A DNA stretch of 64,000 nucleotides from Gottfriedia acidiceleris (GTDB lineage Bacteria > Bacillota > Bacilli > Bacillales > Bacillaceae_G). The notes beneath the pieces were generated by a model that was not told the origin of the DNA, searched no databases, and worked only from the letters and a program-made list of their open reading frames with translations. This document shows, in pieces, positions 9,150-17,795 of this stretch (within the stretch, counting starts at the first letter, position 1; the number at the start of each line of letters is the position of its first letter). The DNA lies in assembly GCF_023115465.1 (NCBI RefSeq), contig NZ_CP096034.1:4154001-4218000 (forward strand), written 5' to 3'. The position numbers were made by a program, and so were the translations under genes.

Positions 9150-9743
9150 TTATTGAAAACGTTGAACAATTTTATCTAATGCTATATCTTTTGTTCCCTC
9201 TCCAACTGCAGAGAACTTCCACTCACCATTATGGCGATAAATCTCACCAGGGTATAACGCAGTTAATCCTGAATAATTATCAGTGATATTGTAGTTTACT
9301 AACTCAGCGTTTGCTGATTTGTCTACTACTCGAATAAATGCGTTTTTAATCATACCGAAATCTTGCTTACGTTGAACACAAGCATAGATATTTACAACAA
9401 ATACAAGTTTATGTACATAAGATGGAACCTTATTTAAATTAACAAATACTTGCTCATCGTCACCGTTGCCATCACCTGTTAAATTATCACCAGAATGTAT
9501 TACGCTGCCGCATAAGCTTTTTTTGTTTCCAAAATAGATTACATCACTTGCACTTCTTAGCTTGTCATTTTCATCTAACATTAAAACAGAAGCGTCACAG
9601 TCAATGTTTTCTTGTTTACCAAATCCGAAGAAACCACCACTTTTTTTCACTGGATCCCAACCTAAACCTACAATTAAAGAGGAAAGTCCCGCTCTTCCTT
9701 TTGTAAGGTCGACTTTTTGACCTTTTTGTAAAGAAATTGCCAT
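9150..9743 (-). CDS. TerD family protein (YceC-like), first gene of operon
   Basis: A 197-residue TerD-family paralog of the next gene. It shares the N-terminal SLQKGQKVDLTKG start and the GDNLTGDGNGDDEQVFVNL and GEIYRHNGEWKFSAVGEG blocks. It differs by a Lys/Gly/Phe insert (KKSGGFFGFGKQ) after the first strand and by NIDCDASVLML at the first acidic site. That pattern resembles B. subtilis YceC more than YceD/E. Ribosome-binding site AAAAGGAGTG precedes the ATG by a suitable distance. It heads the module, directly after a sigma-A-like promoter and an 18-bp dyad. No TerC-type membrane protein (YceF) is present in this copy of the module. Confidence 0.92.
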   Translation of the reverse strand: MAISLQKGQKVDLTKGRAGLSSLIVGLGWDPVKKSGGFFGFGKQENIDCDASVLMLDENDKLRSASDVIYFGNKKSLCGSVIHSGDNLTGDGNGDDEQVFVNLNKVPSYVHKLVFVVNIYACVQRKQDFGMIKNAFIRVVDKSANAELVNYNITDNYSGLTALYPGEIYRHNGEWKFSAVGEGTKDIALDKIVQRFQ

Positions 9744-9771
9744 ATGCTATTAACACTCCTTTTCATGTATT

Positions 9772-9789
9772 AATCACGCTTGCGTGATT
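9772..9789. promoter_or_regulatory. 18-bp perfect dyad in the leader of the TerD operon (putative operator)
   Basis: The sequence AATCACGCTTGCGTGATT is a perfect palindrome with 8-bp arms and 2 central bases. It lies between the -10 box and the ribosome-binding site of the first TerD-family gene, starting roughly 10-15 bases after the expected transcript start. That is a classic position for a repressor operator. I do not recognise the cognate regulator. Confidence 0.6.
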
Positions 9790-9803
9790 TATAGTTTCAT
9801 ATT

Positions 9804-9831
9804 ATCATATAAACTTTGAAAATACTATCAA
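9804..9831 (-). promoter_or_regulatory. Sigma-A-like promoter of the TerD operon
   Basis: On the minus strand, TTGATA (9831-9826) and TATGAT (9809-9804) are separated by 16 bases, about 60-90 bases upstream of the first TerD-family start. I looked for an ECF-type pair (TGTAAC with CGTC/CGTA), which drives the homologous operon in B. subtilis, and found only the -35-like half near 9850. Confidence 0.55.
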
Positions 9832-9988
9832 CAACTTGGTGAATTGTGGAATATGGTTACATTTCTTGTCACAAAAATCATTTGGTGAGCTTTTCTTGAG
9901 TAGCCTCGTAGATTGTTTATTTAGCTTAATGGGATGCAAGATCAAATGAGAATACCTCCAAAGATCTTACCTACTTTTGCAATTAAAA
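9832..9988. other. Intergenic region, nothing recognised
   Basis: The bases between the TerD-operon promoter and the terminator of the giant PHP-protein gene contain no reading frame with a ribosome-binding site and no repeat that I could see. Confidence 0.3.
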
Positions 9989-10033
9989 GGGGGCCGCCCT
10001 TATGTCAGTTATCCTGACTTATGAGACAGCCCC
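9989..10033 (-). terminator. Terminator of the giant PHP-metallohydrolase gene
   Basis: On the minus strand GGGGCTGTCTCATAAGTCAG pairs with CTGACATAAGGGCGGCCCC through Watson-Crick and G-U pairs around a short loop, and is followed by CTTTT. The long GC-rich stem is a strong intrinsic terminator about 90 bases after the stop codon. GGGGCTGTCTCA-type stems recur widely in Firmicutes, so this may be a mobile or repeated terminator. Confidence 0.8.
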
Positions 10034-10124
10034 AATCTATTCCAGTACATTTTACCGATGAGTATTATCTTTTTTTACCAAAATTCAACTTTCCTTTTAA
10101 AAGTGTAGATATAAAATCCCATTT

Positions 10125-13100
10125 TTAAACTTTATTGAATTTGACAACAGTTATAGTAGTCATAGGACTCACATTTCCACTCTTATCCGTGGATGTGATT
10201 GTTAATATTGTTTCAGCCTTTAAGTGAGAATTAATTGTAATAGTAAATTTACCACTACTACTAGCAGTTACTTCCCCTAATTTAGTAGAACCACTCTTAA
10301 CAACCACCTCGGATCCTGGTTCAGCTGTTCCTGTTATAACATCAGCTTTATTCGTTACCGTATTAACTATTGGTGCTGTTGGAGGTGTTTTGTCTATTAC
10401 TGTTACTTCAACTTTTTCACTACTATTTCCTCCTGAATCAGTAGAAACAATTGTTAATACTGTTCCAGCTAATTGTTTTGTAATTAATACGTCAAAACTT
10501 CCATTGCTATTTGTTTTTGCTGAACCAATCGTTTTATTTCCTACAGAAGCGAAAATTGTCGATCCTGCTTCGGCCGTCCCAGTGAAATGTGTGTCAGAAT
10601 CACCTACTACATTAACAACTGGTTTCATAGGAGCTGTTTTATCTACTACAATTACTTCAGTTATTGAACTATTATTACCTGCATTGTCTGTTGAAAAAAC
10701 TGATAATTTTGTTCCTGCACTTTGTTTTGAAGATAATAAAACAGTGAAGTCACCATCTTGATTTGTCACTGCTTGAGCTAGAATGACAATCCCTTTTGTA
10801 ACTGTAATTGTTGTTCCCGGCTCTGCTTTTCCTGTTACATAAGTACTATTGTCTTGTACTTCATTTACGACAGGAGCATTCGGAGCTGTTTTATCTACTA
10901 CAATTACTTCAGTTATTGAACTATTATTACCTGCATTGTCTGTTGAAAAAACTGATAATTTTGTTCCTGCACTTTGGTTTGTATCTAATAAAACACTGAA
11001 GTTACCATCTTGATTTGTCACTGCATGACCTAGAATTACGATGCCCTTTGAAACTGTGATTGTTGATCCCGGCTCTGCTTTTCCTGTTACATACGTACTA
11101 TTATCTTGTACTTCATTTACAACAGGTGCGTTTGGCGCAGTCTGATCACTTACAATCACTTCTACTCCGTCACTTTCATTATTTGCTGAGTTAACTGCTG
11201 TTACTATAATTTTAGTACCAGCTGCTTGTTTTGTAATTTTCATTTCAAAGTTTCCAGTTTGATCCCCTATTGCATTAGCAATTTCATTACCATTTACTTT
11301 TGCAATTACTTTCGTTCCCGCTTCAGTTGTACCGGTAATCTTCTCATCTTGGTCAGAAATAGCATTCACTACAGGAGCTTTTGGAACAGCAGTATGAGTT
11401 CCAATTAATTCTTTCGTATCTCTTACTCGTATACGATTTCCTTCTGAGAATTTACCTGCTAGACCTGTTGCTTCTAATGTATCCCCAATATTTAGATTTG
11501 GTACAGGTCCGCTTTGGTTCATAACATATCCATCTGTAAATACTAATGTTGATCCTGAACCATCATCAATTATATAAGAGTTATCGTCATACTTAGAAAC
11601 AACTTTACCAGTTACTTTAATTAATTGACCTTGATTCTCTTCATTATTTGAATCCTTTGTACTAACAGCCTTCGCTTCGATTGGCGTTCCTTTACCTAGT
11701 TTTACAACACTCTCTGTAAAACTACCAAACTCTAATTCGAAGTTATTTTCAAATATTTTTATATGACCATATATGCGTACCTTATCGCCAACTTGTAAAC
11801 TTCCTGCTGGTACATCATTAAAGGCCATTATTCCACCAGTATCATCTTGAATGTAAGCAGCATCAAAGAATGAAGTAGCTGTTACAGTACCCTCAACAAC
11901 AGCGTTCGTTCCTTCTGCAAGCTTACGGGCATCACCAATCGACTTTACTTTAGGATCAAGATGAGACAACCAGTTTACAACGTTTACTGCAAACGGGTCA
12001 TTCCCTTTTGGATTATATGTTTGATCCATTTGTTTATCATTAAAGATATTCATACCTGAAACGAATACTCTACCATTTCCAACTTGTTCAGAAGCAATGA
12101 CCGGAATGCTAGAGCCACCAGTGACTTGCTCTAATGCTGGACCATTTTTTCCATTCGAAGTTTGAACATTGTATTTTACAGTATCCGATTTAATACTAGT
12201 TGTATCTTGGAATGTAGACTCATTTCCTTGAACTAAAACTTTTACAGTATCACTGTCTGTTAAAGGAACTTTATTCCCTGAACCATCATTTTTAGCAAGA
12301 CTAGATCCACTATAAAACTCAATCGGTTGAATGAAATCCATTAACGTTGTTTTTTGATTCGGCGTTGGGTGTAATCTAACCGCATAATTAGCAGTCAGTG
12401 GTGTTCCCCAGAAGTTACCATCATGTGTTTCATCAAAAATCCCATCATTGTTCACTAAAATACTTGAACCTACACCTGATAAAATACTATTTATGTTTTG
12501 ATTTGAAGCACCAAAATTACTCTTTTCTGTCAGTAATAAAGAACCGCCATTTTTCACGAAATTATTAATCTCAGAAATTTCACTAGCAGAATATGCTGTA
12601 GCCGGGTGTGTAACGACTAATACACTAACATTCTTTAATACTTGTTCTGTAAGTGGTGAAGAATTTTCTGCAACAGTGTAACCTTGTTGCTTCATTAAGG
12701 TTGTAAATAATTTAAAATTATCTTTATATGTGCCAGTGTCTTGTTTTGAATTCTCATTGTTGTGAGACCCATCAATCATAACCACTTTGTTTAATGGAGC
12801 TTTAATTGTAAATGATTGCTCGTATTTATTATTACCGAGATCATGTCCATCAGCTGCTGATAAAACAACAATGATATTATGTGTACCTGGAACTGGATCC
12901 GTCCATGTAACGCTAGCACTTGCTGATGAATTAGATGGAAGCGAATCGATGGAAGCATCCGCAATAAAATGGTTTGCATCAATACTGTCATAATAGAAAT
13001 GAGCAGTCACTTGTTTAACATCTAAACTTCCTTGGTTACTTATTCCCGCTGTTAAATTAGCTGAAAGTCCACCAATTATCGCTCCATCCTTCGTCGTAAC

Positions 13101-16100
13101 ATCACTTACTTTTACCGCTAAGTCTTTCTGTTGTGACCAAATTGGTGCTGAGTAAATTTGATCTCCGTCTTTTTGTGTTACTTTTACAACAAACCATTGT
13201 TGCCCGCCTACAACGGTAAAGCTAGGCTTCCAATTAAATGAAGTTGAATCATCTGTTGGAACATACTTGTCAACCACTGTTCCGTGATTTGTAATTAATT
13301 CTACCTTTGCGATTGCATCGTTAGAAGCAGTTTTTATATAGCTATAATCTGGATCACTAGCTTGCTCTAAAACAGGATCCTTACCAGAAATATTAAAATC
13401 TAATGTATCGGTATCCACTGTGGATCCCATATAAAAGCCACTTGCAGATACATCTAATGAAAAGTTAGGATCCTCTGACATATAAACACGTCTATTTTTC
13501 ATTGCATCAAGTAGAGCATCTTGACTTAAATCTTTTGCTACGATTACAGTACGCTTCTTCGTTTGACCCCATGTTGCATCATGATTATCTTCACCATATG
13601 TTGGAGCAACATGCCAGCCAATATCAAGAGCACTATAATATTTATCTTCTGCGTTTGCATAAGAATACTTTCCTGATCCATTCCCTACCTCAAGCATTGT
13701 AAATAGCTTGTCTAAATTTTTGTTATAAGGGATAAAGTTATCGAATGCATTTGCAGACATTTTTGGATGGTTGAATTGCGCTACGATATTGTCATATGTT
13801 AATACCCAACCATAATACTTTTGTAAATTTTGGTAAGCACCACCATCTACAACGCGATCAATGAAATTTTCAGTTCCGAATACATTTGAGTGACCCCATG
13901 TAGTTGATGTCATTTCAAACGCAGGGAAAACTACGAATTGACCATCTTTCGTATATTGTTTTGCTAAATCTTTTGTTAACTGCCAATCAGTCCCACCTGT
14001 TCTCTCTTTAAAACCTTTATGATCAACAGTATCTTTATTTACAAGATCTGCATCGATATCGTGAGAGTGATCCGAGAATGCAAAGAAATCATAATGATAC
14101 TTTTCAGCAGCTTTTAATGCTTCTTCAGGACTACCCGCAGCATCATGTGAAATATTCGTATGGTTATGTGTCGTTCCACGATAATGATTTCCACCAGTAA
14201 ATCTTTCTGTAACTGTGAATTTCCATGTAAAGGTAGAAGGATTATTTAATTTATCCTTTGCAGATACCGTTATGATATGGTCACCTTCAGTTAATTCATT
14301 TGCGGTTGTAAGATTTACTTTAATTTCCGTGTCATTAATTGTTGCGATCGAAGTTTTATCTTGACCATCAATTGAAATAGCTGTTGATGAAAGATTGATT
14401 CCACTTGGATCATCCATTTTTACAACGATTTCTGGATGTCTTGAATCAGTTTTATCCCCATTTGCAGGTAACTCATTAAAAAATTTAGGACCGTCTTGAT
14501 CGTCTACTACATTCACTTCTAAAGGCTTTGAAGAACTACCTACAGCTTGTTTACCTTCTGCATTTTCCGCTTCAATATAATAGTAGAATTTTAATTTTGG
14601 AACATCTGCTTCTAAAATTTTCCCATTGTAATTAATATGGTCTGCAGTGTCCATAATTACTGAACGATAAGTAGTGTCACTTTCTCCTTTATAATAAAGC
14701 GTAACTGAATCTGCATTCTTTGCAACGGCATTAAAAGCAGTATCCATTCCCGTATAAGCTTTTGTAATTGGAGTATGATTTAAAACTAATTGACCTTTTA
14801 CATCACTTGCATTTCTTGGTAATAGTAGATATCCACTCGTAAAAGGTGCAGCTTTTTTATATTGGTTAACAATACCTGTAAAGGTATATGTCTGACCTTG
14901 TTCAATATTACCTAAAGATCCTTGAATACGGACGATTGCTAACTTTTCACCAGATTCATCACTTACTGTAATATCATAATTTGGACCTTCTGTAGGAACA
15001 TTTGTTACTTTTCCTGTAAATGAAACTAATTTACCTTCAGTTGCCTCATTTAGCTCACCGATCGTAATATTTGAAGCCGCCTGTAAATGATCATTTCCAA
15101 CGAAGCGAATCGCCGTTGGAATAAACTGAGTCATCCCCGCTGTAAATACTACTCGTCCATCAATGCTATATTTATTTCCTGCTTGAATCGTAGTAGCAGG
15201 ATTCATATGATTGATAACATTGATTGCACCTGCCTGATCTTGAATAAAGAAATTTGTACTTACATCGCCAATTGGCTGATTATCCGTAGTTGCTACACCT
15301 TCAATTGTAGTAGAGTAACCAGTGTTGATTGGAAATCCTATTTCATCATTTTTTCTTAATTCACTGATTGATGTAACTGATTTATCCTTACCAGCAACAT
15401 CTACTCTCGCGTAGTAACTTTCCTTTGGAGTAGGTTGAGTGAAATCAGTTTCCGTTAAGTAGATAGATGTCTGATCACTAGAATCTGTAAAACTTAATGT
15501 AAAAGAACCGTCAGCGTCTGCAGTTACTTGTTGCCCGTTAGTTAATTTACCTTCACTCTCAAAATAGGCTTTTACAGTAGATGTAGCAGGTACTGATCCA
15601 GCTTGCCCTGTAACGGTAGATGTACCATTAGATTTTGTATAAGTTATTTTTGAACCATCTGGAGAAAGCATAAATTTTGAGTTATGTACGATCATTTCTT
15701 CAGAATAATTCGCACTTGATGGTTTATTCAGGACGAAATCTTTTGAAGGATTTTTTGTAAACCAGCCATTTCCAAGTCCATATGCTGAACGTGGGTCTGT
15801 GCCGATATTTGTTTTACGTTGAATTGTCCCCCCACCAATTGTAGAGTCTGAAATTGGACTTCCCCAATATAAAGGGTTTTTATAAACAGCTGTACCATTT
15901 GTATACGCTAGTAAATCAATTGCGTCTGGGTCATCTACTCCTGTAACAGCTGTCGTTTTCTTCGCAAGTACTAATGCGCCACCAGTTGAACCACTTGGGT
16001 TTAAAGTAGTCGTACAATCCGGAATCACAGGAAGTGCTTGTCCTGTCGTACCTGTACTACCTGCTACTAAGAAGTAACTATGCGCTTTAATTATGCCTGA

Positions 16101-17465
16101 TAAAGCTTGCCCTGCTCCAAAGTTCATTGTTGATGCTGAAGTATAAGCAATAGACCAGCCTGTTAAATTAATATCTTTATCTGTATTATTGTAAAGTTCA
16201 AAAAACTTTGTTTTGTAGAATGCTCCCCCATTACCACCATTTACATAGATTTGGCTAAATACTACGTCACCTGGTGAAATTACTTTTGGGTTATCAGTTG
16301 GACCAGTATAGTTTACAGCAGTTCGATCACTAGGAGTCTTTTCTGCTTCTTGAGCAACTAGATTAATCACTGATTTCGAACCAGGATTTGCAAACGTTAC
16401 GTTAAATGAACCATCTGCTGCTGCTGTTGTAGTTGCTACGATTGTATTGTCATCGAAATATAGATTTACGATTGCATTACCAGCAACTGCTCCTGCAGTA
16501 CCTGATACATTTGTATACGAATTAAAAGTAATTTTTGTAGCTATTGGAGCGGCTGTTTTCTGAACGACAGAACCTGAGAAATTTACTGAAACCTTATCAC
16601 TTTCAGCTTTTCCATTTTCTTGTGCAGTAACATATACAACCGATTGTGAATTGGTAACTGTAGCGGTAAATGCACCATCCGCCGAAGCCGTAGTCGTACC
16701 AGCTAGTTTATTATTATCATTGTAAACCTTTACAATGGAATTACTAGCGACTGCTCCAGCATTTCCAGTTACTGTTGAATTTGTAGAATAATTGATTTTT
16801 GTTGCGTCTGGTGTAGCGGTTTTTTCTAAAGTTGGAGATCCATTTGCCTCACCATTTATAACAATATCAGCAATACGACTTGTACCAGTTGTCGTATTAA
16901 AATTAGTACCGTCATTTTTTGCAGCTAGTGGCGAATTGACAATCCATCTTAAATAAACTAAATTCTTGTCATTTACCTCACTTGGCAACGCTATATTATT
17001 TAATTGTCCCCCACTTGACCATGTAGCACTTCCCGTAGATACAGAACCACCAGGTACATCAACCCATGAATTTTCATCCAAACTATATTGAAGTTTGAAA
17101 TCTTTTGGCCCCGTTGAAGAACTATATTGTTTAGAAGAAAGAGTTATATTTTCATAGTTTTTTGTTGATAATGAAACTTCCCAATAAGAACTATTATTTG
17201 ACCATGTATTTGCGTTAATAACTGTATTCCCAGAAGGGCCGGCATTATATCCAGTAACCTTAGAACCAGTAGTTGTTATATTTCTATTCATATTTTCTGG
17301 TATTCCAACAGATGGTGTTGTTACTTGTCCATTACTAAAATCCCATTTTGCTAAAGTAGTTGACGTGACTGCTTTAGCCATTTGTGGACTAATTGTTGAA
17401 AATAGCAATAGTATCGTTGCAAAAAGACCAAAATACCTTTTGTACTTATGCATTATTTTGTGCAT
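10125..17465 (-). CDS. Giant secreted multidomain protein with LTD, OB-fold, PHP metallohydrolase, DUF4350-like and Ig-like domains
   Basis: The 2446-residue product has a signal peptide (cleavage near residue 32, MAKA). Rough order: beta-sandwich domain 35-205; two Ig-like repeats 205-390; lamin-tail-like domain 395-575; OB-fold-like region 690-890; Ig-like region to 1090; PHP domain 1095-1330; CARDB-like domain 1450-1555; DUF4350/GATase-like domain 1556-1820; a second OB-like region 1840-2020; five Ig-like repeats to the end. The PHP metal ligands look intact: THNHTN, FSDHSHD, a Glu in PAFEM, GHSN, NHP and a DNHD motif, as in CehA/McbA-type enzymes. There is no LPXTG, SLH or transmembrane anchor. 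I infer an extracellular phosphoesterase/hydrolase on nucleic acids or organophosphates; substrate unknown. It is a single-gene unit with its own terminator. Confidence 0.85.
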   Translation of the reverse strand: MHKIMHKYKRYFGLFATILLLFSTISPQMAKAVTSTTLAKWDFSNGQVTTPSVGIPENMNRNITTTGSKVTGYNAGPSGNTVINANTWSNNSSYWEVSLSTKNYENITLSSKQYSSSTGPKDFKLQYSLDENSWVDVPGGSVSTGSATWSSGGQLNNIALPSEVNDKNLVYLRWIVNSPLAAKNDGTNFNTTTGTSRIADIVINGEANGSPTLEKTATPDATKINYSTNSTVTGNAGAVASNSIVKVYNDNNKLAGTTTASADGAFTATVTNSQSVVYVTAQENGKAESDKVSVNFSGSVVQKTAAPIATKITFNSYTNVSGTAGAVAGNAIVNLYFDDNTIVATTTAAADGSFNVTFANPGSKSVINLVAQEAEKTPSDRTAVNYTGPTDNPKVISPGDVVFSQIYVNGGNGGAFYKTKFFELYNNTDKDINLTGWSIAYTSASTMNFGAGQALSGIIKAHSYFLVAGSTGTTGQALPVIPDCTTTLNPSGSTGGALVLAKKTTAVTGVDDPDAIDLLAYTNGTAVYKNPLYWGSPISDSTIGGGTIQRKTNIGTDPRSAYGLGNGWFTKNPSKDFVLNKPSSANYSEEMIVHNSKFMLSPDGSKITYTKSNGTSTVTGQAGSVPATSTVKAYFESEGKLTNGQQVTADADGSFTLSFTDSSDQTSIYLTETDFTQPTPKESYYARVDVAGKDKSVTSISELRKNDEIGFPINTGYSTTIEGVATTDNQPIGDVSTNFFIQDQAGAINVINHMNPATTIQAGNKYSIDGRVVFTAGMTQFIPTAIRFVGNDHLQAASNITIGELNEATEGKLVSFTGKVTNVPTEGPNYDITVSDESGEKLAIVRIQGSLGNIEQGQTYTFTGIVNQYKKAAPFTSGYLLLPRNASDVKGQLVLNHTPITKAYTGMDTAFNAVAKNADSVTLYYKGESDTTYRSVIMDTADHINYNGKILEADVPKLKFYYYIEAENAEGKQAVGSSSKPLEVNVVDDQDGPKFFNELPANGDKTDSRHPEIVVKMDDPSGINLSSTAISIDGQDKTSIATINDTEIKVNLTTANELTEGDHIITVSAKDKLNNPSTFTWKFTVTERFTGGNHYRGTTHNHTNISHDAAGSPEEALKAAEKYHYDFFAFSDHSHDIDADLVNKDTVDHKGFKERTGGTDWQLTKDLAKQYTKDGQFVVFPAFEMTSTTWGHSNVFGTENFIDRVVDGGAYQNLQKYYGWVLTYDNIVAQFNHPKMSANAFDNFIPYNKNLDKLFTMLEVGNGSGKYSYANAEDKYYSALDIGWHVAPTYGEDNHDATWGQTKKRTVIVAKDLSQDALLDAMKNRRVYMSEDPNFSLDVSASGFYMGSTVDTDTLDFNISGKDPVLEQASDPDYSYIKTASNDAIAKVELITNHGTVVDKYVPTDDSTSFNWKPSFTVVGGQQWFVVKVTQKDGDQIYSAPIWSQQKDLAVKVSDVTTKDGAIIGGLSANLTAGISNQGSLDVKQVTAHFYYDSIDANHFIADASIDSLPSNSSASASVTWTDPVPGTHNIIVVLSAADGHDLGNNKYEQSFTIKAPLNKVVMIDGSHNNENSKQDTGTYKDNFKLFTTLMKQQGYTVAENSSPLTEQVLKNVSVLVVTHPATAYSASEISEINNFVKNGGSLLLTEKSNFGASNQNINSILSGVGSSILVNNDGIFDETHDGNFWGTPLTANYAVRLHPTPNQKTTLMDFIQPIEFYSGSSLAKNDGSGNKVPLTDSDTVKVLVQGNESTFQDTTSIKSDTVKYNVQTSNGKNGPALEQVTGGSSIPVIASEQVGNGRVFVSGMNIFNDKQMDQTYNPKGNDPFAVNVVNWLSHLDPKVKSIGDARKLAEGTNAVVEGTVTATSFFDAAYIQDDTGGIMAFNDVPAGSLQVGDKVRIYGHIKIFENNFELEFGSFTESVVKLGKGTPIEAKAVSTKDSNNEENQGQLIKVTGKVVSKYDDNSYIIDDGSGSTLVFTDGYVMNQSGPVPNLNIGDTLEATGLAGKFSEGNRIRVRDTKELIGTHTAVPKAPVVNAISDQDEKITGTTEAGTKVIAKVNGNEIANAIGDQTGNFEMKITKQAAGTKIIVTAVNSANNESDGVEVIVSDQTAPNAPVVNEVQDNSTYVTGKAEPGSTITVSKGIVILGHAVTNQDGNFSVLLDTNQSAGTKLSVFSTDNAGNNSSITEVIVVDKTAPNAPVVNEVQDNSTYVTGKAEPGTTITVTKGIVILAQAVTNQDGDFTVLLSSKQSAGTKLSVFSTDNAGNNSSITEVIVVDKTAPMKPVVNVVGDSDTHFTGTAEAGSTIFASVGNKTIGSAKTNSNGSFDVLITKQLAGTVLTIVSTDSGGNSSEKVEVTVIDKTPPTAPIVNTVTNKADVITGTAEPGSEVVVKSGSTKLGEVTASSSGKFTITINSHLKAETILTITSTDKSGNVSPMTTITVVKFNKV
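10633..11136 (-). repeat. Tandem 252-bp repeat encoding two near-identical Ig-like domains
   Basis: Two neighbouring Ig-like repeats near the C-terminus are almost identical in DNA as well as protein (period 252 bp, 84 residues, each starting APVVNEVQDNSTYVTGKAEP). The other C-terminal Ig-like repeats are more diverged. This indicates a recent in-frame duplication and a site prone to length change. Confidence 0.85.
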
Positions 17466-17488
17466 GAAAATTTCCCCACTTTAATTTA

Positions 17489-17602
17489 TTATTTCTAATT
17501 AACCAAAACCTTCTTTCAAAAACACAAGACTATTTTACCATTGGGTTATTTCTAAATAACCAAAACCTTTTTCCGAAAACACAGGACTATTTTACTATCG
17601 GG
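17489..17602. repeat. Tandem 57-bp direct repeat upstream of the giant PHP gene
   Basis: Copy 1 (17489-17545) and copy 2 (17546-17602) both run ttatttctaa..aacc, then aaaacct, then acac(a)..gactattttac. They differ at about eight positions. The pair lies 25-140 bases upstream of the PHP-protein start, where its promoter or a regulator site should be. The core ttaaccaaaaccttcttt of copy 1 recurs at about 34108. Confidence 0.85.
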
Positions 17603-17640
17603 AAATAATTACAAAATTAGCTCCTCTCCTCACTTGAATT

Positions 17641-17666
17641 TAGTTAACGCCAGTTAACTATATAAT
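17641..17666 (+). promoter_or_regulatory. Promoter with abutting 20-bp dyad for the metal operon
   Basis: TAGTTAACGCCAGTTAACTA (17641-17660) is a perfect inverted repeat with 8-bp arms and a GCCA centre. It is directly followed by a consensus -10 box TATAAT (17661-17666). The dyad fills the -35/-10 spacer region, so a bound protein would block RNA polymerase. It does not match the Fur, Zur, MntR, PerR or CsoR boxes I know. Confidence 0.7.
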
Positions 17667-17795
17667 GTATATCACAGAAAATTCTACAATACTAGTCTAA
17701 ATTTACGAACTCTTTACAATTCAAAAACAATTCTGTAACATCTAATTTGTACGATAACTATGTCTTTCTTACTTTTTATTTCCCGGAGGAAACAA

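Noticed and set aside
10390-17100. Several plus-strand frames of 60-120 codons antisense to the giant PHP gene
   Set aside because: They mirror the codon pattern of the real gene, lack ribosome-binding sites and show no domain.
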